From Microvirga arabica (GTDB taxonomy: Bacteria > Pseudomonadota > Alphaproteobacteria > Rhizobiales > Beijerinckiaceae), in the NCBI RefSeq assembly GCF_016811235.1, contig NZ_JAFBID010000020.1:26188-90187 (forward strand): a stretch of DNA of 64,000 nucleotides, read 5' to 3'. A model generated the notes under the pieces. The model made no database searches and was not told the DNA's origin. It saw only the letters and a list, made by a program, of their open reading frames with translations. A program made the translations under genes and the position numbers. This document shows, one piece after another, positions 16,027 to 25,769 of the stretch (the stretch's first letter is position 1; every line of letters begins with the position of its first letter).

Positions 16027-17115
16027 ATGACACTCGTTCTTGATGGCGTCTCGAAGAAGGTCGGAGCCTCCACCCATATCCAGGATGTCAACCTCACCCT
16101 GGAGCGCGGCTCGCTCAACGTGCTTCTTGGGGCGACATTGGCCGGCAAGACCTCGCTCATGCGCCTCATGGCCGGGCTCGATGCGCCGACGAGCGGCCGT
16201 GTTCTGATCGAGGGCAAGGATGTAACAGGCTGGCCCGTGCAACGGCGCAGCGTCGCGATGGTCTACCAGCAGTTCATCAATTATCCGTCGCTCAGCGTCT
16301 ATGAGAACATCGCCTCGCCCTTGCGTGTCTCCGGCGTCGACAGGAGCGAGGTCGATGCACGCGTGCGCGATGCCGCCAAGCTGTTGAAGCTCGAGCCATA
16401 TCTTGACCGCAAGCCGCTCAATCTCTCCGGCGGGCAGCAGCAGCGGACCGCCATCGCGCGGGCGCTGGTGAAACGTGCCGACCTCGTCCTTCTCGACGAG
16501 CCGCTGGCCAATCTCGATTACAAGCTACGCGAGGAACTGCGCGAGGAACTGCCGCGGGTCTTTGCGGCCTCGGGCGCCATCTTCGTCTATGCCACGACCG
16601 AGCCCTCGGAGGCCCTGCTGCTCGGCGGCAACACGGTCACCCTGTTCCAGGGACGGGTGACTCAGTTCGGACCAACCCCGCAGGTTTATCGCCAGCCGCA
16701 TGATCTCGTCACGGCCCGGGTCTTTTCCGATCCGCCGCTCAATACCCTGAAAGCCCGCAAGACCGATGGCACTGCAGCCTTCAGCACCGGCGGGCAGGTT
16801 CCTGCCATCGGGCCACTCGCCAGCGTTCCCGACGGTGAGTACACGGTCGGCTTCCGGGCCCATCATCTCACCCTTGAGCCGACGGGAACCCATGAGATCA
16901 CGATTCCCGCGACCGTGTCCGTGGCCGAGATCACGGGCTCGGAGAGCTACGTGCATCTCGACTCGGGCGACCACCGCTTCGTGGCCCTGGTGCCTGGCGT
17001 GAGGCGCTTGGAGCCGAAATCTTCCGTGACCGCCTATCTCGATCCCCGCCGCCTCTTCCTCTTCGATGCGGATGGCCGCCTAGCCGCTGCAGACCCTACA
17101 CAGAAAGCAGCGTGA
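16027..17115 (+). CDS. glpS: glycerol ABC transporter ATPase subunit GlpS
   Basis: One of two nucleotide-binding subunits of a GlpSTPQV-type importer, described for glycerol uptake in Rhizobium. The 362-aa protein has Walker A GATLAGKT (35-42), Q-loop YQQF, a canonical signature LSGGQ (133-137), Walker B LVLLDEP (153-159) and a C-terminal regulatory domain. The switch His of the H-loop is replaced: the strand reads VYATTEPSEA, with Thr192 at the His position. Walker A is also unusual, lacking the GPSGCGK pattern. It is the first gene of the operon, 9 nt before glpT. The start at 16027 has AGGGAAG. Confidence 0.85.
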   Translation: MTLVLDGVSKKVGASTHIQDVNLTLERGSLNVLLGATLAGKTSLMRLMAGLDAPTSGRVLIEGKDVTGWPVQRRSVAMVYQQFINYPSLSVYENIASPLRVSGVDRSEVDARVRDAAKLLKLEPYLDRKPLNLSGGQQQRTAIARALVKRADLVLLDEPLANLDYKLREELREELPRVFAASGAIFVYATTEPSEALLLGGNTVTLFQGRVTQFGPTPQVYRQPHDLVTARVFSDPPLNTLKARKTDGTAAFSTGGQVPAIGPLASVPDGEYTVGFRAHHLTLEPTGTHEITIPATVSVAEITGSESYVHLDSGDHRFVALVPGVRRLEPKSSVTAYLDPRRLFLFDADGRLAAADPTQKAA

Positions 17116-17124
17116 GAAAGACCC

Positions 17125-18221
17125 ATGGCCCGCATCACGCTCGATCATCTCGCCCACGCCTACAAGGCCAATCCCCGCACGGCGGAGGATTACGCCCTCA
17201 AGGAGATCAACCACGTCTGGAGCCAGGGCGGCGCCTATGCCCTCCTGGGTCCTTCGGGTTGCGGCAAGACAACCCTGCTCAACATCATCTCCGGTCTCGT
17301 GCGCCCGACCCGCGGACGCGTGCTCTTCGACGACCTCGACGTGACGGACCTGTCGACGGAAGCCCGCAACATCGCGCAGGTGTTCCAGTTCCCCGTCGTC
17401 TACGACACGATGACTGTTCGCGAGAACCTCGCCTTCCCGCTCAAGAACAGGAACGTGTCCCGCGAGAGAACGGCCCGGCGGGTGGAGGAGATCGCCAGTC
17501 TCCTCGACCTCACCCGCGTGCTCGACCGCAAGGCGAGCAATCTCACGGCCGACATGAAACAGAAGATCTCCCTCGGCCGCGGCCTCGTGCGGCCCGACGT
17601 AGCGGCGATCCTGTTCGACGAGCCGCTCACTGTGATCGATCCGCACCTGAAGTGGCAGTTGCGCTCCACCCTGAAGGAAATCCACCGGGCGCTGGACATC
17701 ACCATGATCTACGTGACGCACGACCAGACCGAGGCGCTCACCTTTGCCGACAAGGTCGTGGTCATGCATGACGGCGCCGTGGTGCAGACCGGCACTCCGG
17801 ACGAGCTGTTCGAGCGCCCAGCCCATACTTTCGTGGGCCACTTCATCGGTTCGCCCGGCATGAACATCCTGCCCTGCAGGGTCGAGGGCGCCACCGCTTT
17901 CGTCGGCACCAGCCTGATCTCCCTTAGGCGCACCTACCGCACCCTCTCCGACGGCGAGCGCATCGAGCTCGGCATCCGGCCGGAATTCGTGCGGCTCCAG
18001 CCGAAGGGGGCGGGCCTGCCCGTTCAGATACGGCGCATCGACGATATCGGGCGCGCACGCATCGCCCGCGTGGAGATGAGCGGCCGCCCTCTTGCCGCAA
18101 GCATTCCGGACGGCATCTCCATCGAAGGGAATGAGGCTTCGCTCGTGCTCGATCCGAACCACGTGCATATCTATGCCAACGGCCACTTGGTTGCGGGCGA
18201 AGCCACCGGAGGGCACGCGGC

Positions 18222-18225
<4 letters not shown>
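17125..18225 (+). CDS. glpT: glycerol ABC transporter ATPase subunit GlpT
   Basis: Second ATPase of the glycerol importer; this is not the glycerol-3-phosphate antiporter called GlpT in E. coli. The 366-aa protein has a textbook Walker A GPSGCGKTT (42-50), Walker B ILFDEP (161-166) and the H-loop YVTHD with His198. Its signature is degenerate: LTADMKQ (139-145) replaces LSGGQ, and the D-loop reads TVID. Together with GlpS this should give one canonical and one degenerate ATP site. The C-terminal OB-like domain is present. Its last 4 nt overlap the glpP start (ATGA), so the two are translationally coupled. Confidence 0.85.
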
Positions 18226-19114
<889 letters not shown>

Positions 19115-19118
<4 letters not shown>

Positions 19119-19999
19119 GCGGAACCATTGCCGTCGGCCGTTCGGACACAAAGTCTATTGCGGCTCCTCAGGCTGCAAACCGCGCCCTGTCAGGCCCAAG
19201 GGTGACCGGGCGGGTGGTGGTGATGACCCTTTACCTCCTCTTTCTCATGCTGCCGATTTACTGGCTCCTGAACATGAGCCTGAAGACCAACATGGAGATC
19301 ACCTCAGGCCTCACCCTCTGGCCGCGCGAGATCACCTTCGACAACTACATCAAGATCTTCACGGACGAGAGCTGGTACTCGGGCTACATCAACTCGCTCA
19401 CCTATGTGCTCATCAATACGGTGCTGTCGATTGCCTTCGCGCTGCCGGCGGCTTACGCCTTCTCCCGCTACAGGTTTCTTGGCGACAAGCACCTGTTCTT
19501 CTGGCTGCTCACCAACCGGATGGCGCCGCCGGCGGTGTTCGCGCTTCCCTTCTTCAACCTCTACTCGGCCATTGGCCTCTTCGACACGCCCTGGGCCGTG
19601 GCCCTCGCCCATTGCCTGTTCAACGTGCCGCTCGCCGTCTGGATTCTCGAAGGCTTCATGTCGGGCGTGCCGCGGGAGATCGACGAGACCGCCGCCATCG
19701 ACGGCTATTCCTTCCCGCGCTTCTTCATCAAGATCTTCATGCCGCTGATTGCCTCGGGCGTCGGCGTGGCGGCCTTCTTCTGCTTCATGTTCTCCTGGGT
19801 CGAGCTGCTGCTGGCGCGCACCCTGACCTCGGTGGACACCAAGCCCATCGCCGCCACCATGACGCGCACGGTCTCGGCCGCCGGCATGGACTGGGGTCTC
19901 CTGGCGGCTGCCGGCGTGCTGACCATCGTGCCGGGCGCGCTCGTGATCTGGTTCGTCCGCAACTACATCGCCAAGGGCTTTGCCCTGGGGAGGGTGTGA
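19115..19999 (+). CDS. glpQ: glycerol ABC transporter permease GlpQ
   Basis: Second permease of the importer, 294 aa, MalG/UgpE-like; the name differs from the E. coli phosphodiesterase GlpQ. It has six predicted membrane segments, starting near residue 30 (VVVMTLYLLFLMLPIYWLL), and the EAA loop EIDETAAIDGYSFPRFF with KIFMPL after it. The first 25 residues are a hydrophilic N-terminal extension. It overlaps glpP by 4 nt. Its TGA shares one base with the ATG of the next gene, an unknown 117-aa protein. Confidence 0.88.
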
Positions 20000-20352
20000 T
20001 GACGCATCAGAAGATTGCCGTCAGCGAAATACGGCGATGGATGAACACGATTTGCGATGTGCTTGAAATGAGAGGCATCAGTCAGATCGATGTTGAGCAG
20101 GAAGGCTACTGGGATGTATTTTATGAGGAGGCTTACGACTTCTCGCGTCAGCCAGAGCCGCAAGTCGGCTCTTTGAGCGATGACATTGCCGATCTCCGTA
20201 AGGAAAGGGAGGCCTTCCACTCCGATGACATTGGCATGGTCGTGGACCATGCCTGCCACCATTTGCAAGGGATCGTGAAGTACCTGTCCGTAATCTCCGC
20301 TGGCCCGGTGGTGAGTGCTTCCGACAGGTCCAAAGGAGGCGCCCATGGCTGA
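19999..20352 (+). CDS. hypothetical protein embedded in the glycerol-transport operon (117 aa)
   Basis: I do not recognise this protein. Its ATG overlaps the glpQ stop by 1 nt (TGATG), and its 3' end overlaps the DUF2160 gene by 8 nt. Its last codons carry the AGGAGG used by that gene. This tight coupling shows it is really translated. It is soluble and acidic, with no signal peptide. Features are an N-terminal helix (IRRWMNTICDVLEMRG), an aromatic/acidic middle (YWDVFYEEAYDF, residues 34-45), SLSDDIADLRKE (55-66), and a His-containing helix (MVVDHACHHLQGIVKYL). Rhizobial glp operons, as I recall them, lack this gene. It resembles small proteins of unknown role found in scattered contexts. 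Confidence 0.8.
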   Translation: MTHQKIAVSEIRRWMNTICDVLEMRGISQIDVEQEGYWDVFYEEAYDFSRQPEPQVGSLSDDIADLRKEREAFHSDDIGMVVDHACHHLQGIVKYLSVISAGPVVSASDRSKGGAHG

Positions 20353-20626
20353 TCTCGCCTGGATGGCCTGGACGTGGCAGACCGGCCTCTTCTTTGCGGC
20401 CATCGCGAGCCTGCTGCTGATCATGACAGGGCTGGCGATCTATCGACCCGAGACGGAGCGGGTCGGCATCCTGCGCATCCCCACCACGCGCGGCGACAGG
20501 CTCTTCATCTCGCTTCTCGGCTCCGCCTTCATCCACCTCGCCTGGCTCGGACTTGTCGGGCCTGACCTGTGGTGGGCGTCTGCGCTTTCGCTTCTCTATG
20601 CGGCGGCAGTGTTCCGCTACGTATAA
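20345..20626 (+). CDS. DUF2160 small membrane protein of the glycerol transporter
   Basis: A 93-aa integral membrane protein with hydrophobic segments at about residues 12-32 and 50-72 and a short C-terminal one. TWQTGLFFAAIA, RVGILRIPTTRGDRLFISLLG and IHLAWLGLVG are hallmarks of DUF2160. Members are typically encoded between the permease and binding-protein genes of GlpSTPQV-type operons, as here. An accessory role in the permease complex is likely but unproven. AGGAGG precedes its ATG, inside the upstream gene. glpV starts about 90 nt downstream. Confidence 0.85.
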   Translation: MADLAWMAWTWQTGLFFAAIASLLLIMTGLAIYRPETERVGILRIPTTRGDRLFISLLGSAFIHLAWLGLVGPDLWWASALSLLYAAAVFRYV

Positions 20627-20716
20627 GGAGCGACAATTCAAGACCTTCGGTTCATCCGAACGGAAGGGACAAGACCGGCAGGCAAGCTGGCTATGGGGTT
20701 ATCTGGGAGGACAAGA

Positions 20717-22480
<1,764 letters not shown>

Positions 22481-22487
22481 TCAACAG

Positions 22488-22517
22488 AAGGCTCCACCCG
22501 CAAGGGTGGAGCCTTTC
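22488..22517 (+). terminator. terminator of the glycerol-transport operon
   Basis: A perfect 12-bp stem (AAGGCTCCACCC / GGGTGGAGCCTT) closes a GCAA loop of GNRA type. It is followed by TTCCTG and lies 8 nt after the glpV stop. The T-tract is short but the stem is very stable. Confidence 0.82.
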
Positions 22518-22587
22518 CTGAGTGGGGCGCCAGACTGCGCTCTCGCCCCCCTCTCGCCGATTGTCGTCAGGCGCGATCCGCACCCGA

Positions 22588-23655
22588 TCAGGAATAAGCG
22601 CTAGGCAGATCGAGAGTGCTTTTCCGACCAACGTGCTGGTAATTCTCCTCAAGCCAGTTCCGAGCGGCTTCCCGACCCAGATCCTTAAGCGTCTCGAAGA
22701 ACTCCCACTTGGCGCTCAGGCGCGAGGCTGCGGTGAATTCATCAAGCTTCTCGCCGCCGTGAATCCGGTGCATCAGCACCCGCTTGTAGTCCTGTGTCGA
22801 GAGCTTGCCCTCGTCGATCAGACGCGTGACGAAATCGACGGCCCGCAATTGCTGCAGCAGATTGGCGTTGAACGTGATCTCCGTAAGACGGTTCTGGATT
22901 TCACGGGCACTCTGCGGCGTCGAGCGGCGTTCGATCGGGTTGATCTGGACGAGAACGATATCGTCAGAATGCGTCTCGTAGTAAAGCGGAAACAGCGCAG
23001 GATTGCCGGAATAGCCTCCATCCCAGTAGGGCTCGCCGTCGATCTCGACGGCCTTGAAGATCATGGGCAGGCAGGCCGAGGCGAGAACATGATCGACGGT
23101 CAGTTCGGGACCGGTGAAAATCCGGATCTTTCCGGACCAAACATTGGTCGCCGCGATGAAGAGCTTTGCATCCGTGCAGGCGCGCACCCGGTCGAAATCG
23201 ATCAGCTCGCTGAGAGCATCCCGCAAAGGATTGATGTCGAGCGGGTTCAGATCGTAAGGACTCGCCACCCGCGACCAGGCATCGAGCCACAGATGGGTCG
23301 TGGCCCCGCCGACGCTCCAGAAGCTCAGCATGCGATCGAAAAGCGAGCGCTGAGCCGGCGACAGGCTGCCGTCCAGGCTCACGCGCTGCCAGAACGTACG
23401 AAGTTGCTCGCGGGCGCCGTCCCGACCGCCATCGATCCAGCCCTCGAACAGGACTACCGCGTTCATGGACCCGGCGCTGGCGCCGGTGATCGCCTCGATG
23501 GCGAGGCGACCGTCCTCCAGCAGATAGTCGAGAACGCCCCAGGTAAAGGCGCCGTGAGCCCCGCCGCCCTGCAGGGCCAGCGAAACCGTTTTTTCGGCAT
23601 TGGGGCTCCGCAGCCCACGGACAAGGTGGCTGGTCTTTTCGGCTCGTCCGGTCAT
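22588..23655 (-). CDS. patatin-like phospholipase
   Basis: A 355-aa Ser/Asp-dyad lipase that hydrolyses acyl ester bonds of lipids. Visible features are the oxyanion GGGAHGAF (30-37), the nucleophile elbow GASAG with Ser60, and the dyad Asp212 in WDGGYSG. The C-terminal third (residues 230-340) is alpha-helical and includes a conserved-looking ITFNANLLQQLRAVDFVTRLIDEGKL. No signal peptide is seen, so it may be cytoplasmic or exported by another route. GGGAG lies 6 nt before the ATG at 23655. It is monocistronic, reading toward the glp terminator. Confidence 0.87.
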   Translation of the reverse strand: MTGRAEKTSHLVRGLRSPNAEKTVSLALQGGGAHGAFTWGVLDYLLEDGRLAIEAITGASAGSMNAVVLFEGWIDGGRDGAREQLRTFWQRVSLDGSLSPAQRSLFDRMLSFWSVGGATTHLWLDAWSRVASPYDLNPLDINPLRDALSELIDFDRVRACTDAKLFIAATNVWSGKIRIFTGPELTVDHVLASACLPMIFKAVEIDGEPYWDGGYSGNPALFPLYYETHSDDIVLVQINPIERRSTPQSAREIQNRLTEITFNANLLQQLRAVDFVTRLIDEGKLSTQDYKRVLMHRIHGGEKLDEFTAASRLSAKWEFFETLKDLGREAARNWLEENYQHVGRKSTLDLPSAYS

Positions 23656-23832
23656 CGCAGGCTCCCAATCGTCTGCAAACCTAACACGAGGAGCATTCCA
23701 GAGGGCAATCCTGGACCGCTGCCGCTCCCTAGGGATCTAAATGCAGGCGACAGGCTGTGCGACAGCCAGGACCGGATGGCCATGACAGAACCGGCTTGAC
23801 GGGGCGCGCGATGTATTACAGGAACATGAGAG

Positions 23833-23880
23833 GGTGCCGGGCATGCTCCGGCACCGGCCAAGGAGGAAGCATTTCCTCCT
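23833..23880. other. two strong hairpins upstream of the tRNA gene
   Basis: GGTGCCGG (23833-23840) pairs with CCGGCACC (23848-23855) around a 7-nt loop. AGGAGGAA (23861-23868) pairs with TTCCTCCT (23873-23880) around GCAT. No gene lies here. They may be part of the tRNA precursor leader, a terminator-like barrier, or a small RNA. Confidence 0.45.
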
Positions 23881-23908
23881 GGTAGAAGGCGACCCTCCTT
23901 CTCCGGAA

Positions 23909-23984
23909 GGGCCTGTAGCTCAATGGTTAGAGCCGGCCGCTCATAACGGTCTGGTTGCAGGTTCGAGTCCTGCCAGGCCCACCA
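23909..23984 (+). tRNA. tRNA-Ile (CAT anticodon, lysidine type)
   Basis: A full 76-nt cloverleaf with encoded CCA. The anticodon loop is CTCATAA, so the anticodon is CAT. The D-stem GCTC/GAGC, anticodon stem GGCCG/CGGTC, T-stem GCAGG/CCTGC and acceptor GGGCCTG/CAGGCCC all pair. C4:G69 and C5:G68 in the acceptor, plus A37 and A38, match determinants known for TilS, which converts C34 to lysidine. That argues for isoleucine (reading AUA) over elongator methionine. The last 16 nt of the gene region are repeated at 25625-25640, marking an integration site. Confidence 0.88.
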
Positions 23985-23986
23985 CC
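23971..23986. repeat. attachment-site-like repeat, left copy (tRNA 3' end)
   Basis: TGCCAGGCCCACCACC covers the T-arm end, acceptor strand and CCA of the tRNA plus 2 nt. It matches 25625-25640 at 15 of 16 positions. Duplication of a tRNA 3' end is the usual footprint of tyrosine-recombinase integration. Confidence 0.6.
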
Positions 23987-24014
23987 TATTAGAGTCAATG
24001 ACTTAGGTGAGTGT

Positions 24015-24054
24015 TTAGCGTCATTAGCGACACTGATTAGCGACAGTTAGCACC
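24015..24054. repeat. tandem TTAGCG(A/T)CA repeats beside the tRNA
   Basis: TTAGCGTCA (24015-24023), TTAGCGACA (24024-24032), TTAGCGACA (24037-24045) and a partial TTAGCACC (24047-24054) lie in the same orientation about 30 nt past the tRNA. Short direct repeats next to an attachment core resemble integrase arm-binding sites. A regulator-binding array for the Crp/Fnr gene is the alternative. Confidence 0.5.
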
Positions 24055-24207
24055 TCGTTTGATCGGGCATTGTGAACCATGGCTGATTGCACTCACAGAT
24101 TCGTGAGGGCGGAACGTTATCTCTTAAGTAGGAGGTAAGTTGCCGCTTGCGCTCGAAATCCTATTCACTAATGGACCGAGTTCAGTAGACGGCTATGGTC
24201 TTCTTAC

Positions 24208-24939
24208 ATGAGTCAGGCACGGAAGGCGAAGAATCACAGGTCCAATCGGCTTCTGGCCGCACTTGATCCAGACGACTTTGCCTACCTCGAACCTCACTTG
24301 GAGATTGTCGCCTTACGAAGAGGGACGGTGATCTATGAAACAGGCGACTTCATCCGCCACACCTATTTCCCTCATGATGCCATCGTCTCTCTGGTCAATG
24401 TTCTAGAGGATGGCCGCACTGTCGAAGTGGCAAACTTCGGCTGTGAGGGCATGTTCGGCTTACTCAGTGCGCTTGTGACCCGCGAGTCCTTCGGGCGCTA
24501 CATCGTGCATGTGCCAGGAACGGCATCACGCATTCCCTTTGAGCAAATCAACCAGATTCGGAATACACGACCCGGCATTCGTCAGATCATCATGCGATAT
24601 GGCGAGGCGCTGCTTGCCCGAACGTTCCAGATTCTCTCGTGCAATGCCGCCCATAGTGTCGAAGAGCGGTGCTGTGGCTGGATCCTGAACATGCAGGATC
24701 GGGTGAACCAAGAGGTTGTTCCCCTCACCCACGAGTTCTTGGCCGAACTGCTTTCCGTCCAGCGATCCACATTGAGCGCGGTTCTCGGCAGGCTCCAAGC
24801 CCAAGGCCTGATCAACCAACGCCGAGGGGCCATCGCGATCTTGGATCGTCATGGTCTCGAAGAAGCAGCGTGTGAGTGTCACGTGAGCATAAGAAAAGTA
24901 TTTAATCGTTTGCTGCCTCATCCCAACTCGTCAGCCTGA
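24208..24939 (+). CDS. Crp/Fnr family transcriptional regulator
   Basis: A 243-aa regulator. Residues 20-130 form a cyclic-nucleotide-binding-like beta-roll (RRGTVIYETGDFIRHTYFP). The C-terminal winged helix shows HEFLAELLSVQRSTLSAVLGRLQAQGLI (about 172-200), with recognition-helix residues VQRSTLSAV. It lacks an Fnr-type N-terminal Cys cluster, and the phosphate-binding RXS of true CRP is not evident, so the ligand is unknown. Such proteins are abundant in Hyphomicrobiales. It is the first gene inside the tRNA-flanked islet and is visibly less GC-rich than neighbours. Its SD is poor. Confidence 0.85.
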   Translation: MSQARKAKNHRSNRLLAALDPDDFAYLEPHLEIVALRRGTVIYETGDFIRHTYFPHDAIVSLVNVLEDGRTVEVANFGCEGMFGLLSALVTRESFGRYIVHVPGTASRIPFEQINQIRNTRPGIRQIIMRYGEALLARTFQILSCNAAHSVEERCCGWILNMQDRVNQEVVPLTHEFLAELLSVQRSTLSAVLGRLQAQGLINQRRGAIAILDRHGLEEAACECHVSIRKVFNRLLPHPNSSA

Positions 24940-25056
24940 TGTTTAACAAGGCAGAACTTGGCTGTTTTAGCAGCTTCATGCGGCATTTAATGCCAAACAC
25001 TTTCGAATATGTTCGCTTTGTCGCATTCCCGACAGACGCCATAAGGAAAGTTCTTC

Positions 25057-25368
25057 ATGGGATCAGATGATGAAAGTGGCGTTCCATGGGAGCGGGGAAT
25101 GACTTCTCAGAATGCAAATAGCGCAGCTTCGAGCGACAAGGCTAGAGGCTTTGCTGCAACTGTAGAGGATCATCCTCTTGTGAAGTCACTCCGGTCTATT
25201 CTGAAGGAGATTGACGATCAGTATGAGCGGGAGCGACACAACTTCGTCGCTACCTTGCCAAATACGAGCGCCAAAGATCGTGCCTTAGCCATGCTTAGAT
25301 CTAGGCACCATCAACGTCGGGAGAACTACGTCCGAGAACTCGCCGCCCTTCTTGAGCGCACATCATGA
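25057..25368 (+). CDS. hypothetical islet protein (103 aa)
   Basis: I do not recognise this protein. AAGGAAAG lies 5 nt before the ATG at 25057. Residues 1-35 are polar and probably disordered. Residues 40-100 are strongly helical and charged (LVKSLRSILKEIDDQYERERHNFVA and then RHHQRRENYVRELAALLE), suggesting a helical hairpin or coiled coil. There is no signal or membrane segment. Its stop overlaps the next gene's start in ATGA, so the two proteins are made together and may interact. Composition is lower in GC than core genes nearby. Confidence 0.65.
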   Translation: MGSDDESGVPWERGMTSQNANSAASSDKARGFAATVEDHPLVKSLRSILKEIDDQYERERHNFVATLPNTSAKDRALAMLRSRHHQRRENYVRELAALLERTS

Positions 25369-25586
25369 CAGCAAAAATCATCAGAATGCCTCTTCCTGAC
25401 ACTTGCAGGTTTTCCACGACTGAGACCGCTGTGTTTTGGCGACTGAAAGAAGGAGCGCAATCTGGCACGATTGCATCGGAACTCGGCCTAGCCGAACCGA
25501 TGGTGAAGGAGTACATCAAATCCATTCTGAGGAAGGCCCGTACTCAAGAGTCCGGCTTAAGCGCCATAGATAACGTCGATCTTTGA
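25365..25586 (+). CDS. stand-alone LuxR-type HTH protein (73 aa)
   Basis: A 73-aa protein made almost entirely of a GerE/LuxR-like helix-turn-helix. It reads FSTTETAVFWRLKEGAQSGTIASELGLAEPMVKEYIKSILRKA, with the typical spacing of four helices. The canonical LT.RE and NK.IA residues are only partly kept. There is no receiver or ligand domain, so activity must come from expression level or a partner, perhaps the co-translated 103-aa protein upstream (ATGA overlap). It lies at the right end of the tRNA-flanked islet. A DNA-binding regulator is likely; the target is unknown. Confidence 0.7.
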   Translation: MTAKIIRMPLPDTCRFSTTETAVFWRLKEGAQSGTIASELGLAEPMVKEYIKSILRKARTQESGLSAIDNVDL

Positions 25587-25624
25587 GCGCAATCATCCTT
25601 TCGGATCAAGTTAGTTGGCCTATC

Positions 25625-25640
25625 TGCCGGGCCCACCACC
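25625..25640. repeat. attachment-site-like repeat, right copy
   Basis: TGCCGGGCCCACCACC duplicates the tRNA-Ile 3' end (23971-23986) with one mismatch. No tRNA body precedes it. It defines the right edge of a 1.65-kb islet without an integrase gene. Confidence 0.6.
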
Positions 25641-25769
25641 ATCTCTGATACTTTGAGACGCTTGTGCCTGGCCCAATGGTAGCTACCCGTCTACCGTATG
25701 TTGCCAGCAGGCTCTTGATCCAGCCGGAATCCGACCATCTGTCTGATCTCATGAGCGGTGGAGGAAGAG

